This document shows, in pieces, positions 36,342 through 49,200 of a DNA stretch of 64,000 nucleotides (its first letter is position 1; every line of letters starts with the position of its first letter). Origin of the DNA: Ceratorhiza oryzae-sativae (taxonomy: Eukaryota > Basidiomycota > Agaricomycetes > Cantharellales > Ceratobasidiaceae); NCBI GenBank assembly GCA_030998015.1, contig JARWMV010000003.1, positions 62,001 to 126,000 of the forward strand. Direction: 5' to 3'. The notes beneath the pieces were generated by a model. It searched no databases. It was not told the DNA's origin and worked only from the letters and a program-made list of their open reading frames with translations. Both the position numbers and the translations under genes were made by a program.

Positions 36342-36992
36342 TGTTATGACCTGTCAAACGGACATAACAAAATAACCAAATATTTTTACGGATTTATGGC
36401 ATTTTTCCTAAGTGGTCACATGACCTCGGTGCTTATCCGGCGCTTATGGTGGTTACCCTGAACTCGCTCCAGCATTTCTCTCCCTTGTTACTTGGAGCAA
36501 GGAGCAAGTTGTCACATGATCTCAGCACTTACAGCAGGATCACATGACCTCAGCGCCTATGGTGGTTACCCTGAACTCGCTCCAGCATTTCTCTCCATTG
36601 TTACTTGGAGTGAGGAGTGAGTTGTCATGTGATCTCGGCGCTTATGGCAGGATCATGTGACCTCAGCACCTACCTGTTGGACCTTGCACAGCTCTATAAG
36701 ATTCGGAGCTGCACAAACTTAAGACAAACAATTACCTAACCCATAGTACTGTACATAACCTGCACCTACCACAGATTGTGCTTAGATAATACATCCACAG
36801 CCACCACAGCCACAGGCATATATAAGAGGGATAAAGCAAGACTGGACACCTCAGCTTGCTTTATCTCATCAACCACCATAGACCATAGCAAACACTGTAA
36901 CTAGAACACTCAATACATAACTCATAGCACCAAACCGTCAACACAGCCACTACTTAAGTGCTTTGCAAGGAAGCATCCAGAGGGTCACAACA
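36342..36992 (+). repeat. 5' LTR of the chromovirus
   Basis: 651 bp, starts TGTTATGACC and ends GGTCACAACA. It holds two copies of a ~110-bp tandem unit (from 36451 and 36564), where the 3' LTR has one and the solo LTR at 60289 has four. Differences from the 3' LTR are mostly C/T or G/A at CpG sites. Confidence 0.9.
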
Positions 36993-37112
36993 TTATAAAG
37001 CAAGCTCTTAACTTAACTAGTGGCGAACATAAGTATACTACACAGATACTAAGGGCTGAGTACACAAGAAACCAGCTAACTCCTGTGATACATAAGAGAA
37101 CACAAAGAAACT

Positions 37113-38938
37113 ATGTCACAGAGACCACAAACTCGATCTCAAAGCAGAGTGGCAAATAGTAGGCCACAATCACCCAAACCTGTTACTTCCCCAGAGGCTG
37201 AAGGTAACCCAGAAGACCCTCCAAGGAATGCCAGGGGGGTTGCCACAAAACCCAGACCAGTGGCTCAACCAACCCCACTGGGCCCCCATCCTGGGAGGGA
37301 AATAGGGGGAATACCACTCTGCAGCCCTCAACTGCCAATTCACCTGATAAATCCAGACCCAGAAGATATCTCAAATCCAGAGAGGGATGAGGTAGAAGAT
37401 ATGACCCAAACCATATGAACAAGGCACGGCCTTGGCAGAAGAGGCAAGGACACAACCCCAGCCAGGTCCCGAACCATAGCCACTGCCAACCCTATTCACA
37501 CCATTGCCACCCATCAGGGCGGGGCTCAAGGAACTTAGAGACAATAACCATAGGGAACTAGAAAAGGCAATACAGGTATAAATCAGTGTCAAATATCACT
37601 AACCCGACAAGAAGGAAACATGGACTGGATGGTAAGGTCAATGGAAACATCCAACAAAAATGTCCTCTATGTGGCAAAGAACCAGGACAACCTAAAAGCA
37701 GAAATGGGGAACCTGATAAAAGAATTAAAGGACATCTCCATGGAAATAAACCGGGTACTGGGAATGCAAGAGCGAAAGCTTGAAAGCTTAGAGAAGAAAA
37801 CTGAAAACACAGGGGAGATCCTAACTGCACTAGAACAATGGGTAACCGATCTAGGAAATGAGCTCCAGAAAACAACTGAAGCAGGAAGGCCAAGGGAAAG
37901 GACAGAAGAACCAGGGGAAGAACTAGGGTGGTCATAGGAAGCCCCTCACGTCCCCCTCAGCCTCCCAGTACGAACACCCTTTCTGGGAAGAACCTTCCAG
38001 GCTGAGTCCACAATAAGACCCTGAACAGAACCTCCATCCCAAGCAAACCAACCTACCCTTGCTGCAAACCACACTCCTAAGGAGGTGCGACTAGGGAAAC
38101 CCAGCAAATTTAATGGGAAAAAAGGGAAGGAAGCAGAGAACTTCATAATCAGCATGGAACTTTTCTTTGCTGACTATGACAAATCAGCCTTTGATGATTG
38201 AAAAAAGATATCTGCTGTGTTAATGAACATGGAGGAGGGAAGCAGCAAACTGGGCACAACCTTACTGCCAGAAACTACTAGCAGGCAACGCACAGGTATC
38301 TTGCATCCTGGAAGGATTTCAGGAAGGGATTCCTGGATGCTTTTAATGACCCAGTCATAAAGGAAAAGACCATCTGGAAACTAAGGAAATTAACACAACC
38401 AAGAGTGCATTGGATTATGCTACCCAATTCCGGATCCTGATCCAAGAGGTAGACTGGAACCAGGAAGCCCTCAAGGACCAATTCAGGGAAGGGTTAAAAC
38501 CTGAAGTACGACAAGAGATCTTAAGGATTGAAGTACTGGCAAATGAGGCTGAAGGTCCATCATATACCTTAGATCAATTAATGACTTTGCCTGCAAAATG
38601 GATGACATGCAGTTTGCAAACCAGAAAATGAATGCAAGGACCAGCAACTCATCAAATTCAACCTGGGCACCAGCAAAATACAAACAAGGGGGAACAAGCC
38701 TTAGGGACCAGCAGCAAACAGGGGAATACCCAAACAACAACATGGTAAGGATACCAAACAGTGAAAAGGACAGGCGAAGGAAAGAAGGACTCTGTATCAA
38801 ATGGTAAATCAGGGCATGTCCTGAAGGAGTGCGAGGCCAGTGGACCTACGACAAAGCTAAGATACAAGGGAAGGCCAGCAGACAAGTTGAGGAAGAAAGC
38901 AGCTCTGAGTCGGAAAACTAATTGGTCCTACCACTTCC
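37113..38938 (+). pseudogene. gag remnant of the chromovirus
   Basis: Starts MSQRPQTRSQSRVANSRPQS. It continues in several frames: a coiled-coil segment (MDWMVRSMETSNKN... to GMQERKLESLEKKTENTG, 37620-37937), then KPSKFNGKKGKEAENFI and MELFFADYDKSAF, the usual gypsy capsid lead-in, near 38097-38200. A zinc-knuckle remnant (GKSGHVLKECEA) lies near 38806-38835 but its first Cys pair is out of frame. Multiple stops and frame changes make it non-functional. Confidence 0.75.
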
Positions 38939-39461
38939 ATGTTGGAGGACCCTGATATAACCCCTACCGCAGATGTATGTTACCTCAAGAAGTCTAGTAA
39001 TCAATCAATAATATACACTACAGTAGAGGGAATCATGGAACCAGCAAAGACGCTGATTGACTCAGGATCTTCAACCAACTTCATCGATAAGGCCTATTCA
39101 AGGGAAAAGGGGATTCCAACCACTCCCCTCAAACACAAGAAATCAATTGTGGCCATTGATGGAAATGAAATCAAGGATGCCATAGAAGAAAGGGCAGAAC
39201 TAACATGAAGTGGAAGGGAAGACACTAAAATGCTCCCTTTATGTAATGACCCTAGGTGACACAGACATAGTCCTAGGGAAAGAATGGCTTGAAGAAGCAG
39301 AACCTATCATAGATTGGAAAGACCTTACCATCTCATACCCAGACGAAATCAAGGCAAGGGCAGCAAGTGAAAGCCTACAAATCCCAGAAGAATTTAGGGA
39401 TTTTGAAGACCTTTTGGGGAAGAAGGTTTCCGAGAACTTCCACCCCACCAAGGTAACCTAG
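38939..39461 (+). pseudogene. Retropepsin-like protease region
   Basis: TLIDSGSSTNFID near 39050-39090 is the aspartic protease DSGS loop of gypsy elements. It is followed by a second strand region with DIVLGKEWLEEAEPIIDW. A TGA at 39206-39208 interrupts the frame between the two parts. Confidence 0.75.
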
Positions 39462-39469
39462 ACTTCAAA

Positions 39470-40229
39470 ATGGACCTGATCGAGGGAGCAGAGCTGCCAA
39501 AGCCTGCAAAGAGGTACAGTATGTGCCGCAGCAGAAACAAAGGCGCTCAGGGAGTACCTAGAGGAGGAACTAAGAAAGGGAAAATAAGGCCCAGCCAGTC
39601 AGTTGTAGCTGCACCCTGTTTCTATGTGAACAAAGCAGATGGAGGGCTTAGGTTGGTAGTCGACTACCGTAAGATGAATGACATCACCAAGCCAGACAGG
39701 TTTCCACTTCCAATCCAAATAGAATTGATTGAGAGACTGAAGGACGCAACCATCTATTCAAAAATGGATGTTCGATGGGGGTTCAACAATCAGGGTAAAA
39801 GAGGGAGACGAATGGAAAACAGCTTTCAGGACAGGAGAAGGCCAGTTTGAATGCTTGGTCATGCCATTCGGAGTAAAAGAAGGACCAAGAACCTTTACCA
39901 GGTTCATGATGGAAAAGTTCCGTGACATAATAGATGATTATGTGGTAATCTACATGGACGATGTACTAGTGTTTTCCAGAAACAGGGAAGAACACAGTAC
40001 AACATGTCAGGGAAGTGTTAAGAAGAATGAGGGAAAACCACCTCTTCCTCAAACCACACAAGTGTCAGTTCTTTGTGAAGGAGGTAAGCTTCATTGGAAT
40101 TGTCATATCCCCAGAAGGGATATCGATGGAAAGGAAAAGGTAAAGGCAGTTCTAGAATGGCCAGAACCTAACACAGTAAAAGAAGTCCAAGCCTTCCTAG
40201 GCTTGTGGGGTTCTATAGAAGGTGGATAG
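39470..40229 (+). pseudogene. Reverse transcriptase region
   Basis: FYVNKADGGLRLVVDYRKMN (39620-39680), then FECLVMPFGVKEGPRTFTR and the catalytic YMDD in VVIYMDDVLVFSRN near 39940-39980. This is the classic order of gypsy RT blocks. A frame change near 39785-39800 and another near 40205 break it. Confidence 0.85.
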
Positions 40230-40900
40230 AGAAGTTTAGCACCTTAGCCAAACCCCTCACAGATCTCACCAAAAAGATGTCAAATTCCTGTGGGAAAGAA
40301 AACAACAGAAGCATTTGAAGCTATAAAGAAGCAGTAGCAAGAGAACCAGTCCTAATCCACCCAAACCCAAACAGCCATACATACTGGAAACAGATGCCTC
40401 AGGAGTGGCCATGGGGGTGGTACTAAGCCAAAAGGGTGATGACAACCGATTGCATCCAATTGCCTTCCTATCAAAGAGCTTCACCCCACCAGAGAAAAAT
40501 TATGACACCTACGACAAGGAGTTGCTTGCAATTGTTAGGTCCTTAGAGCACTGGAGGTTATACTAGAAGGGACAGAGGAACCTATTGTGATATACACTGA
40601 CCATAGGAACCTCCAGTACTGGCAAAATGCCCAGATGTGGAATAGAAGGCATGCCAGATGGTATCTCACTCTGGCACCCTTCAATTTTCAGATTGTGTAT
40701 AGACCAGGGAAACTCTCACAGAAGCCAGATGCCCTTTCCAGAAGGAGCGACCATGGGGATACCCCTATGGAACCACAGATCATGATTCCAGAAGAAAGGT
40801 TCATAGGTTTCATGGCAGAAGTACAGGGGAATTTCTGGGAAGAGCTTAAAGAAGCTCAGGAAGAAGACAAATCTATCAGATCCTTAAGGCTGAGTGTGGC
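40230..40900 (+). pseudogene. RNase H region
   Basis: [16 protein letters not shown] near 40380-40430, then [20 protein letters not shown] and [12 protein letters not shown], then after a frame change near 40562 VIYTDHRNLQYW and FNFQIVYRPGKLSQKPDALS. This is the gypsy RNase H series from the first Asp to the linker before integrase. Confidence 0.8.
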
Positions 40901-41279
40901 AAATAAAGAACAACTACCACCCTCAGTACAGAAGGAATTTAGATGGTACGAAATGAAGGAGGACCTATTAAGGTATGACAATAGGCTCTACATCCCAGAT
41001 GACAAGGACTTGAGGTTGAGTCTCCTTGAGGAGTGCCATGATGCCCCTGTGGCAGGTCATCAGGGACAAGCCCAAACACTAGAATTACTATCAAGGGATT
41101 ACTACTGGCCAGGAATGAAGGCCCAAGTAAACCAATACGTGGAATCTTGTTAGAGATGTTGTGCCAGACTCCGTCTGCCAGAATCTGCCAGAATTTCCAG
41201 CCTAATTCCAGCAATTTCTGGCAATGCAGGAGCCAGAGATGGAGCAGGAATCAACCAACACCACTGGACTCCATCACAG

Positions 41280-41390
41280 GCTCCATCACATTCCTCCAAC
41301 TGGCATTCCAGCATTCTGGTGCATTCCGTGTTCTGGCATTCTGGCATTCTGGTGTGTTCTGCATTTCTGGCATTCTGGCACACATTGTTC
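41280..41390. repeat. Subterminal CTGGCAT repeats of the hAT left end
   Basis: Repeated CATTCTGGCATTCTGG-type units. Similar CTATTCTGGCTTCCTGC units lie near the other end (49350-49460). Clustered subterminal repeats are known transposase-binding sites in hAT elements; that role here is inferred. Confidence 0.5.
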
Positions 41391-42668
41391 ACTTGTTCAA
41401 ACATTCTCATGTATCTGTGATGGTGCTATATACTGTCATAAATTCACTGCATTTGAATCAAGTACCAATAACAGACTTGTTCTGACAATACCCTTAAACA
41501 ACAGATGTGTCAACAAGAGGTCTTATGATCCCATGTAGTTATGATGTTGAGAAACAGTTGTAGATTCAATTGAGTGCACACAATTGTAAGATATAACATC
41601 ACATGAAACATGCCAGAACACATTTGAAACCAAGAAAATGCTTGCACAGAACACAGGCTGGCAGACATGGAAGAAACAGATAATGTCGGAAACGTGTGAC
41701 CCTATCTCACATTAGTTAGACTACAACGTCTAGCGACAATGAGGTGCTTGTGCTTACCTATTACCTTGCTTAAAGCACTAGTGATGTTGCTGGGCAAGAG
41801 TCACACTCACCAGGGCACTGAGCGTAACAAACACAAACGGCTGACTTCGTTTGATGAGCACTATGCTTCCTGGCAGGCAGTCCCCGGGTGCTGAGAAGTG
41901 CTGGGGTGATAGAAGTGGAGGAGGCAGCTGGCATGTACGCTGATGGTCGAGAGAAAGAGATAAACTGTCTGAAGATTTTGTAAGTCAGTTTCATACCAGT
42001 TGTTGACCTGCACTACTGGACCGTGTCCTGAAGAAGCTGCCAAAGACATGCAGCGAGAATGTTAGTATTATAGTACGATGTTCGGAGGCTATAAAAAGGA
42101 CATACCAGCTTGCATGATTGCATGTGCAACCATGGCAAATGTTGAAACACCTAGCTCTATTCAATAGGCTCAACCAGTGTACGTTAAGAAACAACTAAAG
42201 AAATTACTAACCGATGTTGTCTGCACAAGGGCAGAAGCCACAACTGTGTTATGCTCACAGGTAGCGCGCTCAGCTGTCCTGAGACCGTGGCTGTTGAACA
42301 ACCGCGGACCCCCATTCCTCGTGTTCAATGTTTTCAAGCAGGAGCCCTACTTGGGCACAAGCACCCCACCCCAATCCTCGATCTAAATCAGGTCAGTGAC
42401 GTACAGAAGATTAGCATCAAGTATGCCCTACTAACCAAAGAGTGCAACCAACTATATGATACCTGACGCCAATTGTGATGAAATTATGTGGCACTGGATT
42501 TTGCTGAGTACTCCGTTAGCCATAGTGACGAACATAGCGAAACCCTACTTACAAATGCAAAGAAAGAGCATCTGAGATGGGAGGAAGGATGACGGGAGCC
42601 TGAAACACAAGCAGGACAGAGGTTGTGGTATGTGTTGTGTCTCACACTGGTCACATGACCACATTTAC

Positions 42669-45600
42669 TCACACTGTATGAATCAGGGTCGGCAAATGTG
42701 TGGTCCTAAACGTCAAAATCATAGAAGGTTCGTATATTTGTGAAGCATGAGCTGCAGACAGGTTGTAAGAATCATAAAGGATGTAAAAAAAAAGTTTAAA
42801 GATGCAAGAGAGTGTGCTAAACAACAGGGGGCGCCTTCGCCTTTGCTTTACCATTTCCAGCACCAGTCTTAAGCATCTTTGGCATAACAAGACAACCCAG
42901 CGATACAAGTCTGGCCTTGTCGTATGCACCAAGCATAGCCGAAGCCTGGATCGAGTAGGAGCTAAGGCGGTGGCAGCACTTGTTAACTGTCGCACCCATG
43001 AAAGAGAAAAGCCGCTTGACGTCAACACTTGTCGCTGAGAAAATGTCAGCTGCACATAGTTTCCCCTTGATAGACACTTACCAGGCATGCTCAGTACATC
43101 CAGTGTGAGCTGGGTAAACCCACTCCATTCGTTGCCAGCCATGCGTTGACTGTACCACCATGCCAATGGGTTGCACAGGATCGGATTTCCGTTTGCATCA
43201 GGCAGAGGTGCCATGATCGGCGCTATTTGTGGTAGGTCAAACAACACAGTACCAGATGTCTGGATACCTTACCATTCACAAACTCATGCACAGGGCATTG
43301 GGAAGAGGCTTGCCCGCTCTCTTGTCTGAAGAGATGTTGCACGAACAACTGTTTTGTATGTTAGCTGAATAAGATAAGGCCAGAGTCAAGAGCCTTACTG
43401 AGTATCCAAACTGAGAGACCACCAGCGGTGAAGAAGACAAGGTTGCTGGTTGCCCGCGTTGCTTGTAGAAGTCGCGGTAGATGTTAACGAGGGCAATTAT
43501 TGTGTCTTCAATCCATTTGGGCTCCCAATTGGACATTCGAAGGTATTTCGCACGCATGGCAGGATGACAAACTGCAAGCGAAAGGCGGTTATCTACACAG
43601 AACAAAATCAGCACTACACAAACTTACGAATAGCAAACCAGTACGCATCTGAAGTGTCAGTCTTGCTGTAGTATTCGTTTAGCTTCTGGCATGCCCGGTT
43701 GGCAGTGTGTCAGACGTAGAGGGGAAGCAAGTCGTCTTTGCAGATTTTGCCGAACATGTAGTCAAGTGAATCAAGATGAATAATAACGTCTGCAAGCATG
43801 GGGACTTTGGCGTGCGACATGACATCGGTAACAACCTGGAAAGCCTATACATGCTGTCAGCAAATTTAAGCAATTAGATATGCGAACCTGCAGCTTACAT
43901 TGAATAGTTGGTTAAGGTTCTGAATGTGCTCAAGGTCGTCTTCATTGAACTGATAGGGGCAAGGGATATTCACTTGAGGGTCGTCTTGGATTTCAAGACT
44001 ATGATGATACGATACCCATATCCATGAGCAGGGATAAATGCTATAAGAATCGACTCACATTGCTGGGAAGGTGCGCTCGCTGTCCTTTGTCATCTTACCT
44101 GTTGAATTCCAGTGTGTCTGAACGTCCCGCTGGAGGTTATGCGGGAGAGCAATCCCTAGCCTGCGACAAGCGTTGCAGAACCACTTCTTTGTGTAGGGGG
44201 AGAATTGAATTTTCTTCCCAAAGTACGTGAGCTAGGAGATTTGTGCCCAGTCAGATGTCAGGTAATAACTACAGGTAACTTGTACGTACCTTCTTCAGGA
44301 TTTGCCCAGCCCTCTTTGCTAAGCGCTCGTCGATAGACCTGGGAGTAATGGGTGGGATGTCATAATCGTCCACCTCCCTCCCAATGTTGCTTGCAAGGTC
44401 CTCGTCGTTGCCATCGCTATCAAGAGCCCATGATGAGTAGTCGTCGTCTTGGTCGTCTTCTTCGTCCTCGTTTCCAGCCTGCTGACATGCAGGGTAAGTA
44501 AAGTTTGATTGATTGCAGCAGTCTTGGCACACTAACCACTGTCTCCCCATCTTCCTGGTGCCCATCTTTGTCCATTTCCTCCTCCTCCTCCTCCTCTAAC
44601 TTGCTGCTGTCGCAAGCAATTGGCTTGCGAAATGGTTTAGTAGAGATGTTGCACCAGAAATATGCAGGAATCCGTCTCCTGCATACGGTTTCTGGCGGTT
44701 TTTTTCAATTCCTGCTCCAGCTCCGTCTCCGTCTGCCGGAAGCCGGATTCCGTACGGAATTCCGTCAGGGTTGCAGGAACTGCCGGAGTGAAGGAGTTCC
44801 TGCATATGATGATCCCTAAAAGTGCTCCGATCGTGATACTTTGTAGCTCAAAATGTGCGCGCTGACGAGCGCTTTCGAACGATATATAACACCAATTATA
44901 ATATCCCCGCGCGCGTATAATGCGACATCCTTTACATCTCAGACAGGGGGAATCAAAACCTGACATTTTTCAAAGTCACCACAACTTATTGCTCAGTAGC
45001 TCATTAAATGCGCAAAATTCCAGACATGCGATTCATATCAAAAAGTATAGGCTAGAAAATTCTGTAGCGTCTTGCGCGGCGCAATACATACTCAGAAAAT
45101 AATCCCAAACATGCGTACCTCCAAATGCACATGTATCCAAGCATATTCAGGCTTCAATAATGGTGCGATTGAGTTTCTGGGCACTGAAAACCCCCAGAAA
45201 GTTCTTCATGTTTCTGGCAGGGGGGTTGGAACAAGGTGAACCAAGCATGGTGCACCCATGTGCTGCATACCAACAGCTGAAACATGGTCAGTGATGATAG
45301 AACACTTGCTCCAGCACATTTGAGACGCACCAGGGGACCTCTAGTATGGTTTTCAAGGTCGAGGAGTCGATCTGTCTCATCAGAATTCGCTCAAACAGCC
45401 TAGTTGCTCCGGTACCGCCTCTGGTAAGCGATTTATGTCCCTGCAAGTGTTCTACCCCCCTGTTTTGTCAGTTAATAATGCTTCAAACGAGCTGATTTTT
45501 TGTATATAGCATGTAATAGATGTATCGCATCGATTGAACACAGGGAGCGATATTTGCACCGCTAGAATTGCTAGTGCCTGTGGCGCTCCTCAGGGGCTGA

Positions 45601-47019
45601 GCCCCCCTATTTCGCTGATTTCTTCTCGTAGAATGTTCCAAATGCCCGATGAATGGTACCATTGGATTCCCCTCACTGAGACGCATCGATTGATACTCAT
45701 TACGACTGAGATTGGTAAAGTCCTAAACAGGGGCTGTAAGTGCGCTTACCCCTGATTATTCTCTGAACTTGTTTAGCCAGCGATGTGGCCTATACAATTT
45801 TTTGACCCTATGTGTAATATATCGTTGGGACGCTGTGATTTTTCTGCATTTAATGGTGTATACTAAGAGTGTCTGCGATGGGTTTCAAAAAATGCTTCGC
45901 AGCTGCCAGAGCAGGAACTCCGGCATTCCTGCAGGCGCCGGAATTCCTCGGAGTCTGGCAAAATTCCGGCACCCCTGAGCTGATTCCGGCTCCGTCTCCG
46001 TCTCCTGCATGCCGGAAATATGCCAGAATAAGCGCCAGAATTCTGGCTGATTCTGGCAGACGGAGTCTGGCACGACATCTCTATGGTTTAGCAACCTCCT
46101 GTATATAGTGGTTCGCTTAATTGATAGAGTATAGGATACATAACCCACTACTCACCTGAGCACCCAGATTCAGGATGTGACACAAGCAATAAATGCAAGA
46201 CTTTCGTCCCTTGTGGCGCTTGAGTTTGAATTTGGCCAGGCGATCTAACATTGTGTTGTTGTTTGAGGCGGCATCTCCCACCATACCCCAGAACTAGGAA
46301 CTGGATGAATACTGATTGATCTTAGCTAGCATACACTTACAATATTTTCAATTCCAAACTTCTTCAACACCTTGAGCAACTTTCGGGCTAAGTTGTCACC
46401 TGTGTGCGCATCACCATCAAAACTAATGGTATAATCAGTACCACCACTCTTTGGGCCACCATGTAAACCTCTTAACTTGAGGCACTCCAAGACAAAGCGT
46501 TTGATTTTCATGGTCGAACTGACGACATCCTGATGGAACATGATGATTCCAAGGTAGTTGTAACCATTATCCAACGAATAGAGATCAAGCGCAATGTGCA
46601 TCACCCCTTGCACTCCCTGATGTTCAGTAAGCAGATTATATGGGGTTTGAATTATAGTGTGCCTTACCACCAAGTCTCCCTTGATCTTGTCTTGCATCGC
46701 ACGGTACATCAATTTGATATCAGCAGTGATTGTTGTTCAGTGGGGTTTGTGTCGACGCGCACTTGGGTGCAATAGACTGTCAAGCTAGCATACAGCCAAG
46801 GTAAGTGCATTCATGATTAGCATGTAGCACACTTATGTGCGGATCGTTTATGATGCTCAGGGGTCGTGAGCATCAGGCAACCCAGAGCGCACAAAATTCG
46901 CACACATCCCGTTCGGTCATGTTATCACCAGAGCCATGGAACCCGTGGTCACCAAGGGCGGTGTCTTGCTTGGTCGGTTTCCAGCAGTAGTGCTCCTTGT
47001 GTGTGTGGAATGCTGTCAT
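42669..47019 (-). pseudogene. hAT transposase gene, interrupted by a nested element
   Basis: Read on the minus strand with several short introns: a possible start at 47019 with a Cys/His-rich segment (HYCWKPTKQ, CEFC), then GVMHIALDLYSLDNGYNYLG, HTGDNLARKLLKVLKKFGIE, FWGMVGDAASNNNTML, and CIYCLCHILNLGAQ just before the nested element (46083). It resumes after the insertion at AKPFRKPIACDS, followed by an acidic stretch, RDVQTHWNSTGKMTK, HPAMRAKYLRMSNWEPKWIE and the C-terminal dimerisation block (NPLAWWYSQRMAGNEWSGFT, then SVDVKRLFSFMGATVNKCCH). These are hAT hallmarks in the right order. An extra stop near 43711 (before the ANRACQKLNEYYSKT stretch) and the insertion make it inactive. The true 5' end may lie further upstream, towards 48000. 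Confidence 0.75.
44641..46083. mobile_element. Non-autonomous hAT relative nested in the hAT transposase gene
   Basis: 1443 bp with tips TAGAGATGTTGCACCAGA and the reverse of TAGAGATGTCGTGCCAGA, close to the tips of the host hAT. 8-bp target duplication TGGTTTAG at 44633-44640 and 46084-46091. It contains no transposase and only short open frames, so it was probably moved by a transposase of the same family. Confidence 0.88.
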
Positions 47020-49200
47020 GTCTGAGACACCCACCTCGCGTGTTACTGTCTTTTTACACCTGATGACACTTGTAAGTATTCAAACTCTGGCTTAACAATG
47101 TGGTACTCACATCAGGCACGTCCAGATGTGCTGAGTTGGGGGTGTACCGCTCTCCCAGTTGATGACCAGGTCCGAAAACCCATTGTATGCTGTCGTTTTT
47201 GCTATGCTGATTCAGCATATCATTGCCGCTGGATACCAGTATGTAAAAAGCAATTCGACAGATAAGTTAGCCAGTTTGCTTACCGAGTTCTGTCTCTGGT
47301 TCATTCTCTTGCTGTTTCAGTTTTGTTTTCACCCGATGTGCCACGGCAAGAGCTGAACTAGCCTCGGAGAGGTGACCAGACTCGGACCAGCTGTCAGCCT
47401 CTGAGAGTGCATGCCTTGAGCCAGTGGGAGTGGACATGCATGTGCTTGATTCGTAGGGTGTTGGCCAGTGCTGTTTTGCGTTTCTCTGGATCACAATTCA
47501 GTCCTCTTCTGGAGTTACACACATTAGTCATTGTATGCATTCAGAATGCTAGACCTACCGTTGAGCGGACTAGATTCCTCTCTTCCGCGTTTACCCAGTG
47601 CCTTCATAACAGGTCGTCCCCAAGGCTCTACCAGCCTGTTTGTTGAGTGCAGGTCACAATGTACAACAACGCAACATACTAACCTATCGCAACTACTTCC
47701 TCGTTGGAGTCCATCGTCAATTCCACATGATCGGAGTATTTCACAGCAACCAAGTTCGAAACAAGCTCTATCCAGTGCTCTATGTTTGAACGACACGAGT
47801 CTGAGATGAGTGACATAGTCGAAAAGGTTTGTTTTTATAGTAATTTTTGAGCTAGACAGATACAACCAAGACACCTGCTGCGAGCAAATAATCTTGCACA
47901 TGACTGTCCACGCTGTTGTTCTTGACCATAATACCCTTGCCTCCTGGTCACATGTATTGTTTTCCCATTCGTCCACGACTGCATGGAACCTATTGGGTCA
48001 AAGGTGAGTGCGTGTCGACTGTCTGAACGCCACCATCAATGATATTTTTCAGGCGCCCTGCGGGGAACAGATACCAAGCCTGTAGTCGGTCCTTGACTCG
48101 TGTTTTCAACACTGCTGTCTATCACGTAAGTCCCGTTTATTTTTCTTAATGATTTACCACTTAATCCCCTACCTGTTCGTAGTAAGCACCCAGGATCTCG
48201 GACTCACGCAACGCGTCCCCTGGTCAGTGTACGTTGCGTGTGCTCGATTGCGCCTTTTTTCGCCTAATACCTCGACCCAAATCTGCTGACTCAACCTATC
48301 TATGAACAGACCAATCCACTGCTCTGGAGCACACTGGGAAAGGACCTCATCTTCGTGCAGGAGGTTGTTCCCTGGTATGTACTAACGTGCACGACAGCAA
48401 TCAATCCTGCATGCGCTGACATGTCATCTTTCGAGATGGATGCCAAGCTTGATACTTCAGCTGTGGACAAAACACGGCGTTGCATGGGCCCAGCCCATCC
48501 CAACTAGTTCGAACGGCAACTCAAGACAGGTGTTGCGTTTTGCAGGTACAAATTGGCTCTGTCAACACGCACTTGTACGCCTGGCATGCAGTCACCTACT
48601 GCGATGGGTTTTGGGCTAGCTCCTGTGCTCCTGTGTACTTGGACGGTAGGTTTCCAAAACATCTGCCCACTAGGCCTCTGCTTTGCACCCTATCCCACAA
48701 GTCCGGTTGCTCACACAGAACAACACAAGGTATAGTTTCTTGTTTCTTCCCAATACGGGACACGTTATCATCTGACATTCTTAATGGTATTCTACCACCC
48801 AAGGTCACAGTGGTCTCGTCACAGGTGTCCTCACCTGGCCTCATATCCCCTTGCTACACTCCTGTTCACTACGCTGAGTCTGGCCCACTTGGTGATCCTT
48901 GCAACACCTGGCGGAACATGTTGGACACAGTCAGCATCAGTTTCTTACCATCGTTCAGTGTCAGGTGGGTACCATGTGCAATTATATGTCATTTATTCTA
49001 ATATTAACTTATGCATGTATTGGATGATGGGCTGTCTGACTGCAGGCCAGCAGCAGTGTGGGTGGTCATCGTTTTCTTGACCCTCCTTTCTATATATCTG
49101 AACACGTTCGCTCTCACATTTCTTTCCTATTGTACTCTTTGTCATGTCTTGTAGCTCCATCTAATGTTGTCGTTGTGTTGAATAGCATGTATATTGTATT
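47020..49200. other. 5' part of the hAT element, unassigned
   Basis: Several splice-like sites and short frames on both strands (for example 47524-47976 minus and 48480-49001 plus) but no recognised motif. It could hold the transposase's upstream exons or a second element gene. Confidence 0.3.

Noticed and set aside
48480..49001. 173-codon plus-strand frame in the hAT element
   Set aside because: Cys/Ser/Thr-rich without motif, and opposite to the transposase strand; likely chance.
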